Below are positions 48,495-63,400 of a stretch of DNA of 64,000 nucleotides, piece after piece. Under the pieces are notes generated by a model. The model ran no database searches. It saw only the letters and a program-made list of their open reading frames with translations, and had not been told where the DNA came from. The position numbers and the translations under genes were made by a program. The stretch is from Gammaproteobacteria bacterium (GTDB taxonomy: Bacteria > Pseudomonadota > Gammaproteobacteria > Enterobacterales > Alteromonadaceae): positions 62,001-126,000 of the forward strand of contig JAHKAA010000011.1 of the NCBI GenBank assembly GCA_018825965.1, read 5' to 3'. The first letter of the stretch is position 1, and each line of letters starts with the position of its first letter.

Positions 48495-51400
48495 TGCTAA
48501 GTAAATTCTTATTGGAGCTTAAGCAGCAAGGTATAAAGTTATATTTAAAAGAAGATAATTTATTATTTAAAGCAGCTAAAAACAGCCTGACTGAAGAACT
48601 AAAAAGTACAATAAAAAGTCAGAAAAAACAGATAGTTAATCTCCTGAAAACATTAAATACCGATTCGTACAGTATCCGGCTTCCATCTTATGCACAGCAG
48701 CGCTTATGGTTTATTGATCAACTGGAGCAGGGGGGGAACCAATACAATTTGCCTGGCGCGTTTCGAATAGCCGGACTATTCGATAAAGATGCTTTTGAGA
48801 CTGCGATAAGGGAAATAATAAATCGCCATGAAGTGCTTAGGACGAATATCCTGTCAGACTGCGGACAACCTATCCAGGTCGTTTACGAACACTTTGATTT
48901 ACCCATTTGTTATACTGACCTGTCTTTGCTTGACACAGAGCAACAGGCCGCTGAAATTAGAAAGCTGGAAGCTAAAAATGCTCAGCAGGCTTTTGATATC
49001 AGTAAAGATCTGATGTTGAGAATTCATGTTCTCAAATTGCAGACTGATATACATCATATGATATTTAACATGCACCATATCGCATCAGACGGCTGGTCTA
49101 TGGGTGTATTAATTAATGAGTTTACAGCGTTGTATAGCGCATTTAGCAAAAGAGAAAAAAGCCCTCTTGCGCCACTGGCTTTACAATATTCAGATTATGC
49201 CCAATGGCAACGAGAGTTGTTAACAAAATCATTAGTTTCACAAGAACTGGAGTACTGGCAGAAAAAGCTGGCAGGAATCCCCGAGGTGCACAGTTTGCCT
49301 CTGTCTAAGGTGCGCCCTGTCAAACAATCACTTAAAGGCTATATAGTTACTCACTCACTGAGTTCTGAGTTACGGGCACAACTTAGAGCTATGTGCAATA
49401 AAGAAAGTACAACGTTGTTTATGTTGTTACACACTATGTTTGCATTGATGATTAGCCGCTATAGCAATGAAAAAGATGTTGTGACAGGAACCGTTGTATC
49501 TGGTCGCATGCACAAAGATATTGAGGATTTGATTGGTTTTTTTGTAAATACGTTGGTATTACGTACCGAAATAGATAATAGAGCCAAATTTACTGAATTA
49601 TTACAGCAAAATAAGCAGTGGATACTTGACGCTTTTGAGCATCAAAAGCTGCCATTCGAAATGCTGGTGGAGGATTTTAAATCAACACGTGCTCTTAGTC
49701 ACAGCCCCCTTGTACAGGTAATGTTTGCATTGGAATCTGAATCGCTGCAGCCACAGTCTGGGGTCCAGATCATGGCTGACGAAACAAAGCATACCAGCAG
49801 TAAATTTGATCTCGTTCTTCGAGTCATAGATGAAGGAGATAAGTTAAGAACTGAGTGGACATATGCCACGGATTTATTCGAAAACTCTCTTATCGAAAGT
49901 ATGGCTGCTGGTTATGAGGCAATGCTTGAACAGCTTATTGCTGTACCCGCATCTTTGGTGGCTGATTTACAGCCGATCTCTGTCGTTGATAGAAACATAT
50001 TGGCGCAATGGCAGAATGTGGGTCTTGAAGCAGTTTATGTACCTGAAATGTTTTATGGTCAGGTCTGCCACGGAATTGTAGTTGACTCAGAGCAACGTCT
50101 TGTGCCGATTGGTGTGCAAGGACAGCTTTTCCTCGTGGGCGAGAATATTACCAGTGCGTACTTGAGTTGCATTGACGAGCAACAAAAACATTTTGTTGTT
50201 GACCCTACCAACCCACAACAGTGGATGTATGACACTAATCAGCGGGTTCGTTACTCCGAAAACGGAGTACTTCATTATTGCGGTCCTGCTAACTCATTGG
50301 TCAAGGTGAAGGGAGTCCAGATCAACCTGTTAGAGGTGTGTGAGATAATAGCAGCCAATGAGTACATTCATAGTGCGAATGTGACTGTGGATCAGTCTCA
50401 GCCCGAAGCAGCATTGGTCGTCCTGGTTGCCCCTGTGTCAAAGCCAGACGATAACATGTTGTTTTTGAAAACATTACATAGTTGGTTGAAAACGAAATTA
50501 CCTAACTACATGCTTCCAAACGGGTTTGTTTTGGTTGAACCTGGGGTTATGACTGAGCAAGCTGACTTGTCGTTATTACCAGAAGCAATTTGGTTAGAAG
50601 AGAACTTATACGAAGAACCTGAATCGGAAACGGAGCGGAAGCTGGCAACACTTTGGGAAGAGTTGCTTGCTGTTGACAAGGTTGGACTAAATGACAATTT
50701 CTTCGTACTAGGGGGGAACTCTTTGAGCGCGGTACGACTGGAGTTCTCTATTCAGGAAGCCTTTAGTATTAGTGTTTCTGTGCGGGATATTTTTGAAAAC
50801 TCAACGCTTGCTAGCTTAGCCCGACTGATTGAGAACTGTACACAAGGTCGTGAGGAGGTTATTCCGGTTGCATTAACAACAGAAAATCTACAATTGTCTT
50901 TTGCACAGCGCCGTTTATGGTTTATCGATCAATTAGCAGGTAACAATAGCCATCACTACAATATTCCCATTGCATTAAAGCTGACCGGCAGGCTTGATAA
51001 AATTGCCATGCACAGCGCGATCTCTCAGGTCATTGATCGCCATCATATATTACATACAGTTTATGTGACTGGAGAACAGGGAGAGGTGTATCAGGCTAAA
51101 CTCAATTCATATGACTTTGAACTCTTAGAAACTGATTTAAGTTGTATGGCAGATGAGAAGCGTACTGCACTGGCTGATCAGCTGATCTCGGAACAAGCTC
51201 AAAATCTTTTTGATTTGACGTCTGATTTGATGTTGAAGGCACACCTGTTGACTCTGTCAGAGCAAAACTATGTGCTGTTGCTAACTATACATCACATAGC
51301 AGCTGATGGTTGGTCAATGGGGGTAATTGTTAAAGAAATTACTGAGGGGTATCGTGCTAAGCTAAATAGTTCTGAGCCACAACTAGCTCCTTTATCGATC

Positions 51401-54400
51401 CAATATTCAGATTTTTCCGCCTGGCAATGCGGGAAGATAAGTAACAACGAACTTGATAGCCAACTCGCATACTGGGACAGGCAGTTGCAAGGCTTGCCTG
51501 TTTTACATGAACTTCCTTTAGATAAAACCAGACCTCTGCAGCCAACAAATGCTGGACAGTTATTACGGGTTCCCATTGAAATTTCAACATTAAATAAACT
51601 CAAACTATTGGCTAATGACTCAGGTAGCAGTTTATTTATGGTGTTACAGACTGCATATGTAGCCTTGCTGAGCCGCTGGAGTGGACAATATGATATTTCT
51701 ATTGGCACTCCTGTATCGGGGCGTACTCACCGACAGTTAGCGCCAATGATTGGCTGTTTTGTTAATACTCTGGTACTGCGTCATCAGATGTCAGCAGATG
51801 TCAATTTTGTTGAGTTACTGGAGCAGGTTAAACATACTTCTCTTATGGCATTTGAACATCAGGATGTTCCTTTTGAAATGCTGGTTGAGAAGCTTGGTGT
51901 TGAACGTAGTATCAATTATTCTCCATTGTTTCAGTTATTCTTTACGCTGCAAAACAATGATATTCCAGATATGGAGTTGCCTGGCGTCAATGTATCGGCG
52001 ATGATAACTGAAAACCACACCTCAAAGTTTGATGTGTCATTGCAAGTTAGTGAGGAAGAATCCGGTTGTTTCTCTTTGTGGGAATTTAATACTGACCTGT
52101 TTTGTGAAGAGACGATTAACAGCATGGCGCAATATTACCTGCTACTGCTGGACGCAATAGCAGACAATCCATATTGTCGCATTCTACAAATGCCATTATT
52201 GAATAATGATGATAAAAATTTTTATCAACAACAGCAGTTAGATTTCATTCAAGAAAAACAACAGGCTTCGAATGGGCCTCGTTGCTTACATCAAAGGTTT
52301 GAGGAGCAAGCTCAACTTTGGCCGGATAATGTCGCGGCCATATTTGAACACGAGCAGATCAGTTACCGCCAGTTAAATGAAAGGGCTAATCGTCTCGCTT
52401 CATACTTATGTGCTCATGGGGTACAGACAAAAAGTTTAGTAGGCCTTTACGTCGAGCGTTCTATTGATATGCTGACAGGAATGCTGGCAATTTTAAAAGC
52501 TGGTGCGACATACATACCATTAGACCCGTCTTACCCCCAATCCAGATTAGCCTATATGGTTGAAGATGCTAAGTTAACTTTTGTCCTGACTCAACATGAG
52601 CTGGAAAAAGACTTTTTTCCAGCTCATGTTGAATTAGTTTGCCTTAATGATACGGCACAACTAGAGGCGATTGAACTCTATAGCCCAACTAATTTAGTAT
52701 TACCTGAAAATTGTTTAAACTCCGGCAATGGAGCTTATGTTATTTATACGTCAGGTTCTACGGGTAAACCCAAAGGTGTATTGATTGAACATGGCAACGT
52801 ACTAAGTCTATTTGAGAGTTGTGCTCAGGTATATGATTTTGATGAAAAAGATTGCTGGACGATGTTTCATTCTTTTTCTTTTGATTTTTCGGTATGGGAA
52901 ATCTGGGGCGCTTTATTATTCGGTGGTCGGCTAGTTATTGTTTCTTATGATACTAGCCGTTCACCAGTTGAGTTTCATAAATTGCTTCAAGTACATCAAG
53001 TGACAGTGTTAAGCCAAACGCCTTCGGCATTTTATCCGTTGATCACCCAGGTTCTGTCAAGTCCGGCGCCATTGGCGCTTCGGTATCTGGTATTTGGTGG
53101 TGAGGCACTCGAGCCTGTTAAATTGAAACGATGGATAGACTGGTTTGGAGATCAAAAACCTGCGTTATACAATATGTATGGCATTACTGAGACCACAGTT
53201 CACGTTACGATACGTCAAATTTTTGCATCAGACTGCGATGCAGCAAATAGTGTCATAGGCAAGCCATTAAAACACTTGTCAGCCTACGTGTGTAATGCAT
53301 CTATGGCTTTGCAGCCTATAGGGGTAGTAGGTGAACTTTATATCGGTGGGGCCGGAGTTGCCAGAGAGTACCTTAACCGTGAGGAGCTAACTAACGAAAG
53401 ATTCATAGTCAATCCTTTTGCTGAACAGCCTCCGGTATTGTATCGAAGCGGTGATTTAGTGCGCTGGGTTAGAGAAGGTGAGCTGGAGTATTTAACCCGT
53501 ATTGATCATCAGGCAAAATTAAGAGGTTTTCGTATTGAGTTAGGTGAGATAGAACATGAGTTATCCGTAACAGGTTTAGTAAGGGAATCTACAGTACTAA
53601 TAAAAAATACAGCTACAGGCCATCAGCAAATAATTGCTTACATCATTCCAATCATGTCAGGACAACAAAATATTGTTGAAGAGTTAAGAAAGCGATTGGC
53701 TGAGACATTGCCAGCGCACATGATCCCTGCAGCTTTCGTATTGCTTGAACATATACCTTTAACCTCTAACGGTAAAGTCAATAAAGACGTATTGCCAGAG
53801 CCCGACATGTCAGAGCAGCATCGTTTCGTATCTCCTGAATCTGACACTGAGCTACGTTTGGCTTATATATGGAAACATTTATTGAAGCTCGATAAAGTCA
53901 GTGCTACCGCTTCTTTCTTTGAGTTGGGTGGCCATTCGCTGTTGGTTACTAAGCTGGTCAGTGAGATCAACAGCTGTTTTAGTACCAAATTGTCGATACG
54001 GGATCTGTTCGAGCATAGCACCATTCAGACTCAGGCGAACTGTATTGAAACAAAAGAAAGCAGTGAGCTGGAGAGCATTCAGATTGTTGCTCGTGATGGA
54101 GCTTTGCCGCTGTCATTTGCTCAACAACGCTTATGGTTTATCGACCGCATGAACGAAGGCCGTCAAAGGTATAACATGCCTGCGACTGTTCAGTTAGATG
54201 GTGAGTTAGACAAAAATTCATTAAAACAAGCGCTTAACCAAATTATAGCTCGTCATGAAATACTGAGAACAGTGTATCAGCCTGGAGAGAATGGTGATGG
54301 CGTTCAGGTGATCACTGCTCCCCGTCCTTTAGACATTATTGAACATGATTATTCAAAGTGTACTGGTGATCTTGATGAAAAGCAGGCTCTGTTGATTGAT

Positions 54401-57400
54401 ATTGTATCCGAACAGCTTTTTGATTTGACCAAGGATTTGATGCTGAGCGTCAATCTAATCAGATACCATGATCGCAAGCATGTTTTATTATTTAATATGC
54501 ATCATATTGCATCTGACGGTTGGTCAATGGATGTTCTGATTCGGGAGTTTATTACGCTTTATACTTGCTATCAGAAAGGGGGAAACAACGTTTTAGCTGC
54601 ATTACCTGTGCAGTATGCTGACTTTGCTGTGTGGCAAAGAAATATGCTCCAAGGTGATCTCCTTGTTGAGCAAATGGCCTATTGGCATGCACAGCTGGCT
54701 GATTTACCACAGGTTCATTATCTACCAGTGCACAAGCGCAACACTGAACAGCAAGATTATCGTGGTAATACTTTAGTTCGGACATTGAGCAGCGAATTAA
54801 CGCAGAAGTTAAACAATCTGGCTGGTGATCATGGTGTGACGCTGTTTATGACCATGCATGCTGCGCTGTCTGTACTTATGAGTCGTTGGAGTAATGAAAC
54901 CGATATTGTTGTTGGTGTACCTGTAGCAGGAAGAACACATGCCCACTTATCTTCACTGATTGGTTTCTTTGTTAATACTTTGATATTCAGAAGTGACTTG
55001 TCGACCGTAGTGACGTTTGAGTCGCTACTGAGCCAGTCAAAGCAAACCGCATTAAACGCCTATGAGAACCAGGATGTACCTTTTGAGCGGCTCGTTGATG
55101 AATTAAAAGCGGATCGGTCTTTAGGTCAGTCACCGTTATTTCAGGTCATGTTTGCACTGCAAAACAACGACCATATTGAATTTGAATTACCGAAACTTAA
55201 GTTAACTCCCATTCTTCAGAAAAGTAAGTTTGCCCGTTTTGAATTGACGTTAATTGTACGTGAAGACAATGGACAACTTACTCTTGCGTGGGAGTATATG
55301 ACCGCACTGTTCGATGAGCCTACGATAGAAGCTATGGCTAAAGGTTTCGAGGTATTGCTGGCTGCTATCACTGAGGATCCTCGTCAGGAAATCAGTTGTT
55401 TACCAGTTCTTGATGATACAGGCATGAGATGCAGGGAAACTGCCCAATGTGCTGTTGTCACTAAATCCCTTTGTCCAAAAGATATAGATGCAGAAGTTGT
55501 CACAGCCATAGTCATTGATCGCAACTCACAAGAAGTGCCAGACGGAGTGGAAGGTGAACTGGTCTTGTCCGGATGTGGTGCTTTACCTATCTCTGTCAGC
55601 CAATCAGATACAATGTTCTTTTCTCAGAACAATGACCAACAATGGTTTCTAAAGACGAATAAGTCTGCGTACTTCGACGCAAATGGTCAGTTACTCCTCA
55701 CAGGTGAACTGGATAAATTGGTTAAGTACAAAGGTTATCGGATCCATCTGGATCAATTGGAAACACAGTTGTCTTTGAATCCATATGTCAAGTCTTCAAC
55801 GGTAAAAATGCTTGAGCAGGATAGTCTGCGCTACCTGGTTGCTTATGTTGAGCTTTCAATTGAGACCGAAGAACCAGTAACAACATTAAAAGCGATCAGG
55901 CAGTGGCTCAAAGACTCTGTTCCACAGTATTTGATGCCTGATGCTTATGGTCATGTTCGGGATCCTGAACAGGTGACTACTGAGCTGCACTTCTTTGAAG
56001 ACACTGTGTATCAGGCTGCGGAAACAGATGAAGAAAAAACTTTGGCCCGTATATGGGAGACATTACTCAATGTTAAAAACGTAGGATTGCAAGATAACTT
56101 TTTCGTTCTTGGGGGGAGTTCACTAACAGCTGTACGTCTGGAGTTTTTAATTAACGAAGCTTTTGAGGTCGCAGTTTCTGTCCGGGATATCTTTGAACAT
56201 CCTACGCTGTCCGAATTGGTGTCGTTGATCACCACAAAAGAGGTTGGTGCTCTCGAGTCTATTCCTCAGGCATTTAGAAGTCCGGCAATGGAGTTGTCAG
56301 CTGCACAGCAACGGCTATGGTTCATAGACGAACTGGAAGGGGGCAGTATACATTACAATATGCCTACAACCCTGAAGCTAAATGGCCAACTGAACAAGCA
56401 GGCTTTGCAACAGGCCCTTGATACTATTATCGCCCGGCACGAAATTTTACGTACTACATATGGTACACAAAACGGCCGGGGTTATCAGACTATACACCAG
56501 GCACAAAGCCTCACTATCGCTGAGATAGACATCAGTCATTTACCACATGATGAGCAACTGGAAAGAGCTCGCCTGTTAGCCCATACAGATGCTAAACGGC
56601 CTTTTGATCTGACCCGGGCCCCTATGCTGCGAGTCACTTTGATCAGGCTTGCTGCCGACTTACACATAGTTGTTTTTAATATGCATCATATTGCTTCTGA
56701 TGGTTGGTCCGTTGGAGTACTCATAAATGAATTCAGTTTACTTTATCAGGCATATTACTCTGACCAGGCCCACCCATTACCTGATCTAAAGGTGCAATAT
56801 GCTGATTATGCAGAATGGCAAAATGACTGGTTGCAGGGAGAATCCCTGCCGGGATACCTGTCTTTCTGGCGCAATGAGCTTGATGGGGCCCCTACATTAC
56901 ATAGTTTGCCTCTGGACAGAGCTCGACCTGCCGTTATGGGGGTAAGTAATAGCTATTTCCATACTAACCTTGAGTTGCCACTTTCAGATGGTCTCGAGAA
57001 GTTGGCAGCAGCACATGGCGCGACGTTATTTATGGTACTCAATGCTGCATTTTCCTGCTTGTTAGGACGTATGTCTGGCGAACAGGATATTGTACTTGGT
57101 ACTCCCATTGCTAATCGGGATAATCCGGCTCTGGCCCCTTTATTGGGGTGCTTTGTCAATACCCTGGTTCTGCGAACTGAGCTTTCTAAAGAATACAGTT
57201 TTTCGCAGTTGCTAAGCCTTACTAAAACGCGGGTTCTGAAAGCCTATGAGCATCAGAAAATGCCGTTTGATATGTTAGTTTCTGAACTGCAATCAGATCG
57301 TAGCTTTAGCCACCATCCATTATTTCAGATTATGTTGATATTGCAGAATAACCAAAAAGCAGAGATCTCTTTACCGGGGCTTGATGTAGAGCTGATAGCA

Positions 57401-60400
57401 GAAAATGATGTTGGAACCGAGTTTGATGTCACGCTATCAATATCGCAAAACGATAGTGGTTTGGAAATGACATGGGCTTATTCCGGCGATTTGTTCGATG
57501 CTACTACCATCGAAAATATGGCAGGGTATTTTTCAGTGTTACTTCAGGGGATTGTCGATGCTCCTGAACAAAATATTTACAAATTACCTTTGATCAATCC
57601 GCAGCATGCAAAGGCATTGTTGCAACAACGTCAGAAGTTGGGTGTTGAGTACGACAAGTCTGTATGTGTTCACCAGTTCTTTGAGCGCCAGGTAGCACAA
57701 AGGCCAGACGACATTGCGTTGGTTATGGGCTCAAAAACACTAACATACAGCCAACTCAATGATCGGGCTAATTGTGTTGCTCATCATCTGATTGACAGCG
57801 GTGTTGGTCCGGACAAACTTGTTGCTCTGTATATGGATCGTTCATTTGAATTGATCATTGGTGTGCTAGGCATACTTAAAGCTGGTGGAGCATACTTGCC
57901 CTTAGATCCACTTTATCCGGATAGCCGTATTCAATATATGTTGGAGGATAGCCAGGTTAGTTGGTTAATAACACAAGAATCTTTAGTGAACAATGTGCCT
58001 GTTGAAATAGCACATGTTGTGGTTCTTGGGGAGGATAAACCACTCTCCGGTCAATCTACGGCTAACCCGAGTAAAGAGTCGCTTGGACTTAACAGCAGTC
58101 ATCTGGCTTATGTCATTTACACATCCGGTTCTACTGGCGGACCCAAGGGAGTTATGGTCAGCCACCAAAACGTCAGTGCTTATCTAACGGCCTCAAATGC
58201 TATATATAATGTTCAGCCTGATGATACTGTGCTGCAGTTTTCTTCTCCTTCTTTTGACATTTTTGTCGAGGAGCTTGCAACTGCTCTGTTTTGTGGCGCT
58301 AAATTGGTATTGCGCAATGAAGAGATTCTGGCTGGAGGTGAGACTTTCTGGAGTTTCATTCGGGAACAGAACATTTCTATTTTGTCTTTCACTGCAGAAT
58401 TCTGGCATTCCTTATGTCGTCAGATGACAGGGCAAAAGATTGATACAGGATGTTTGCGTCTGTTGACTGTCGGTGGTGAGGCTATGTCGCCGACATTGTT
58501 ACAAACCTGGCGCCAATGCATTGATCCGCAAGTGACTCTTTATAATGTATATGGACCTACTGAAGGTACGGCGGTGGCGACCTTTTATAATACAGCAAAG
58601 CATCAGGAAACCGACCATTCGGTATCTATCGGGCTACCTTTTAGTAATCATCAGTTTTATGTTCTTGACGATGGAATGCAAATTTGTCCTCCGGGGGTCA
58701 AAGGTGAACTTTATCTTGGTGGACCTTCCATTGCCAGGGGATATTTAAACCTTGAACAGATGACCAACGAACGGTTTATTGTTAATCCGTTCGATGATTG
58801 TTCAAGCCATAAATTATATAAAACGGGTGATCTTGTCAGTGTTAGAAAAGATGGCGATATTGAATTTTGTGGCAGAGAAGATGACCAAATTAAACTCCGG
58901 GGATATCGGGTCGAACTCAGAGAAATTGAGCGGCAGTTGACTAAGGCTGAAGCGATAAAATCTTCAGTGGTTACCTTGTATGGGGAAGGGGTTGGCCGGT
59001 ATTTAGCAGCTTATGTTATCCCACAACAGCCTCCGGAAAATGAACTAGCCTTTATTTCTCTGCTTCGAAAAAGCCTGGGTAGGGTATTGCCTTCCTACAT
59101 GATCCCATCAGCGTTTGTGTTGATTGACTCGATCCCGATGACAGCAAATGGCAAGATAAATAAAGCCGCATTGCCTGTCCCGGATATTTCGGTGCAACAC
59201 GAGTTTGTTGAGCCGAAAGCTGGAACTGAGCAGAAGCTATCGGATATCTGGCAACAGCTATTATCTATCAGTAAAGTCAGTGCGAGTGCGTCCTTTTTTG
59301 AGTTAGGGGGGCACTCGTTGCTGGTTACTAAACTGGCCAGCGAAATAAATGATCAGTTCCAAGTGAAGCTGTCCATCAGAGATCTATTTGAAAATGATAC
59401 TATTCAGTCACAGGCTAACTGCTTAACTAAGAAAGAAAAAAGTGAAAGAATAGCGATCAGTACTGCAGATCGCTCTCAGCCATTACCGCTATCTTTTGCA
59501 CAGCAACGGCTGTGGTTTATTGATCGACTAGAGGCTGGTAGCCAAAGGTACAATATGCCAGCCGCCGTAAGACTGGATGGGGACCTTGATAAACAAGCAC
59601 TTCAAATGGCGTTTGATCAAATTATTATTCGTCACGAAGTTTTGCGAACAGTTTATGGCCAGGGTAAGAATGGTGAGGGGGTTCAGATCATTACCGCTCC
59701 CAGAGCATTGGAGATAGCAGAGCATGATTTTACTGCTTGTTCTGATGATCTGGAAGAGCGACAAACACAACTTATCAGGCATGAAGCTGCTAAACCTTTT
59801 GATTTGGCTAACGAACTTATGCTCAGAGTGAGCCTTATAAAATACGATAGATGCAAACATGTATTGTTATTCAACATGCATCATATTGCATCCGATGGAT
59901 GGTCAATGGATGTGTTGATCAAAGAGTTTGTCACATTGTATTCAGATTATTTATTGGGGACAGAAAGCTCGCTAAAAGCATTGCCTATCCAATACGCAGA
60001 CTTTGCCGTTTGGCAAAGGTGTCTGTTAGAGGGGGAGTACTTGGCGGAACAACTGACGTATTGGAGCGAAAAACTAGCCAATTTACCACAGATCCATTAT
60101 TTGCCGATTCGCCAGCCTCGAACTGAACAGCAAGACTATAGTGGTATGCGGTTGGTGCGAACGTTGTCCAGTGATTTAAGTTATCGACTTAACCTCATGT
60201 CGGCCAAGTATGACGTTACTTTGTTTATGACGATGCATGCTGCATTCGCCGTACTGCTGAGTCGCTGGAGTAATGAAACAGATATCGTAGTCGGTGTACC
60301 TGTGGCAGGACGAACACAAGCGCAGCTTTCACCTCTGGTCGGTTTCTTTATCAATACATTAGTATTCAGAAGTGATATGTCAGGTATATCTACGTTTGAA

Positions 60401-63400
60401 TCATTGTTACAGCAATCTAAACAAACGGCTCTGGATGCCTATGTGCATCAGGATGTGCCTTTTGATCAACTTGTCGACGAGTTAAAGGCGGACCGTAGTT
60501 TTGGTCAATCGCCTCTGTTTCAGGTCATGCTTGCATTACAAAATAATGAAAGCGCAGAGGTTGAACTACCGGGATTGAAACTATCACCAATCAATCAAGA
60601 TAATGAGTTTGCCCGATTTGAATTAACTCTCAACATTGATGAAGCGGGTGAGTGTTTAACGCTGAGTTGGGAGTATATGAGTGCCTTGTTCAGCAACAGC
60701 ACCATAGAAAACTTAGCTGCTGGATTTGAACAGGTGTTGGCCGCTATTGTTGAAAACCCGCATTGCGCTATCAATGAGTTACCTGTCTGGCCAAAGCAAG
60801 GCTTTGGCCCATCCCCACAATACGGGCGCTGTGCTGTACCAGGTGAACTTTGTCCGCCTGGTATTGCTGGGAATGTTGTAGGGATGATTGTTGACAGTCA
60901 TTTACAATCCGTACCTGCATACGTTGAGGCAGAGTTGATTCTTTGTGGTTCCGAAGAGATGCCGGATAATTCATTGGTGTTAAATATTCAGAAATTGCCA
61001 GAAAATGATGGTGACCTGGATTGGTATTACCGTACTAATCTGCTGGGTTACTACGATAGCAATAATGTGCTGCACATTACTGGTAAGTTGGATCAGAGGG
61101 TTAAATTCGGAGGATATCGCTTAGATCTGGATAATCTGGCCGCTCAGTTGTCTGAGAACCAATACGTTAATGAAGTTTGTGTCAGGTTGGAAAATAACCA
61201 ACTAGTGGCGTACATTGAACCTCTTACAGAGACGAATGAGCCAGAAGTATTATTGCGCTCAATAAGACAATGGGCAAAAAGTACATTGATGTCATATATG
61301 GTGCCGCAAGCTTTCGCTATGGTAACTAGTATGGAGCAGTGGAGGACATCCGGACATGAGCATCTTGGATTGTATATATTTGAAGACATCGAGTACAAAG
61401 CACCTCAGACGGAGATCGAGATTCGTTTGTCAGAGATCTGGAAAACACTGTTAGGTGTAGACAAGGTAGGGGTGAATGATAACTTTTTTGTGTTGGGAGG
61501 CAATTCATTAACCGCAGTGCGGTTGGAGTTTTCTATCCAGGAAACATTTGATGTTACTATTTCAATACGAGAAATTTTTGAGCTGGCAGAGCTGGGGCGT
61601 CTCGCAACTCTAATTGCTCAGAGTTCACAAAATGCACAGGAAAAGATACCCGTACTGTCGAATCAGGAGCTGATACCTCTTTCTTTTTCCCAGCGTCGGC
61701 TTTGGTTTATTGATCAGTTAGAAGCTAATGACAGTCATCATTACAACGTGCCAGTGTTTTTGCAGTTGGACGGTGAGCTAAATAAAACTGCGATAAAAAA
61801 TGCAATTTCAACAATTATTGACAGACATGAAATTTTACACACCGTTTACTCTGTTGGTGATGACGGCGAAGCTTATCAAGTTATTCAGTCCTCATACGAT
61901 TTTGTATTAAGTGAAACGGACCTACGGTGTTCAGAACCAGTGCAACGTAAGGCACAGGTAGAACAAATCATGGAAGCTGAACTGTCTAAACCATTTGATT
62001 TGGCCGCAGACCTGATGCTGAGGGCTCATTTGTTAACATTAGAAGACAATTCTTATATTTTGTCTTTAAATATGCACCATATAGCCTCGGATGGTTGGTC
62101 GCTGGGTCTTATGATCAAGGAGATCGTTGCATTATATAGTGCTTACATTACTCAAAAAGAATTACAATTGCCTGCTTTACCTATCAAGTATGCAGATTAT
62201 GCCGCATGGCAGAGCCACAAAATACAGCAGGGTGAACTTAAGCATCAACTAGATTATTGGAAAAGTAAATTAAGAGGATTACCGGTTTTACATAACTTAC
62301 CGCTGGATAAACTGAGACCAGCAATTCCATCTTACGCTGGTCAAGTGCACCATGTTTCAGTTAATCAGCCGCTAATAGATAAAATAAACAAGCTGGCTAA
62401 TGACAATGGTTGTAGCCTATTTATGGTATTGCAAGCCGCTTTCGTTGGTTTTCTTCATCGTTGGAGTGGTGAAGATGACATAGTCTTAGGGACGCCAATC
62501 TCTGGGCGAACACACTATCAGTTATCTTCTTTAATTGGATTTTTTGTTAACACGTTAGTACTACGTCACAATTTGTCTGCAGAAGCTACATTTGCTGAGC
62601 TCCTGAACGACGTAAAACAAACTACTTTGCGGGCATTTGAAAACCAAGACGTACCATTTGAAATACTGGTTGAGCATATGGGCGTCGAGCGCAGTGTTAA
62701 TTATTCGCCGCTATTTCAAGTGCTTTTCACTGTTCAAAATAACGATATAGCAGATTTTGAACTGCCTGCAGTGAAAGTATCAGCGATATCTTCACAATCA
62801 CAAACAGCCAAGTTTGATTTGTCTGTGCAAGTAAGTGAATTGACGCATGGTGCACAGATTACATGGGAGTACAGCACAGATCTGTTTAATCAGGACACTA
62901 TCGAACAAATGGGGCAGTATTACTTGCTATTGCTTGAAATTATCAGCAATGATGTGAATTGTAATATTTTTAAAATGCCATTGCTAAATGAAATTGATCA
63001 ACAATTTTATCAGCAGCAACATGCTATTTTTGATAGCAAAAATGAAGTGACTTTGAATGAACGGAATTGTTTGCATAATATATTTGAAATTCAAGCCGAA
63101 CGTTGGCCAGAAAAAGTTGCAGTGGTATGTGGGCAGCGACAATTAAACTACAGGCTTTTGAATCAACAGGCTAACAGATTAGCTCATTATTTATGTGCAC
63201 AAGGTGTTAAACCCGATGATTTTATCGGTTTGTATTTAGATCGTTCTATTGATTTGATGGTCGGTATGTTGGCTATATTAAAGGCAGGTGCTGCCTACGT
63301 GCCTTTGGATCCCTCATATCCGGAATCTAGATTGCAGTATATGGTCGAAGATGCTGGAATTAAGCGAGTGATCACCCAGCGCAATCTTAATGTTGATTTT

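Noticed and set aside
50630..56100. A* remnants as assembly or frameshift artefacts
   Set aside because: The reading frame stays open, and the same deletion limits occur three times with diverged sequences, which an error would not produce.
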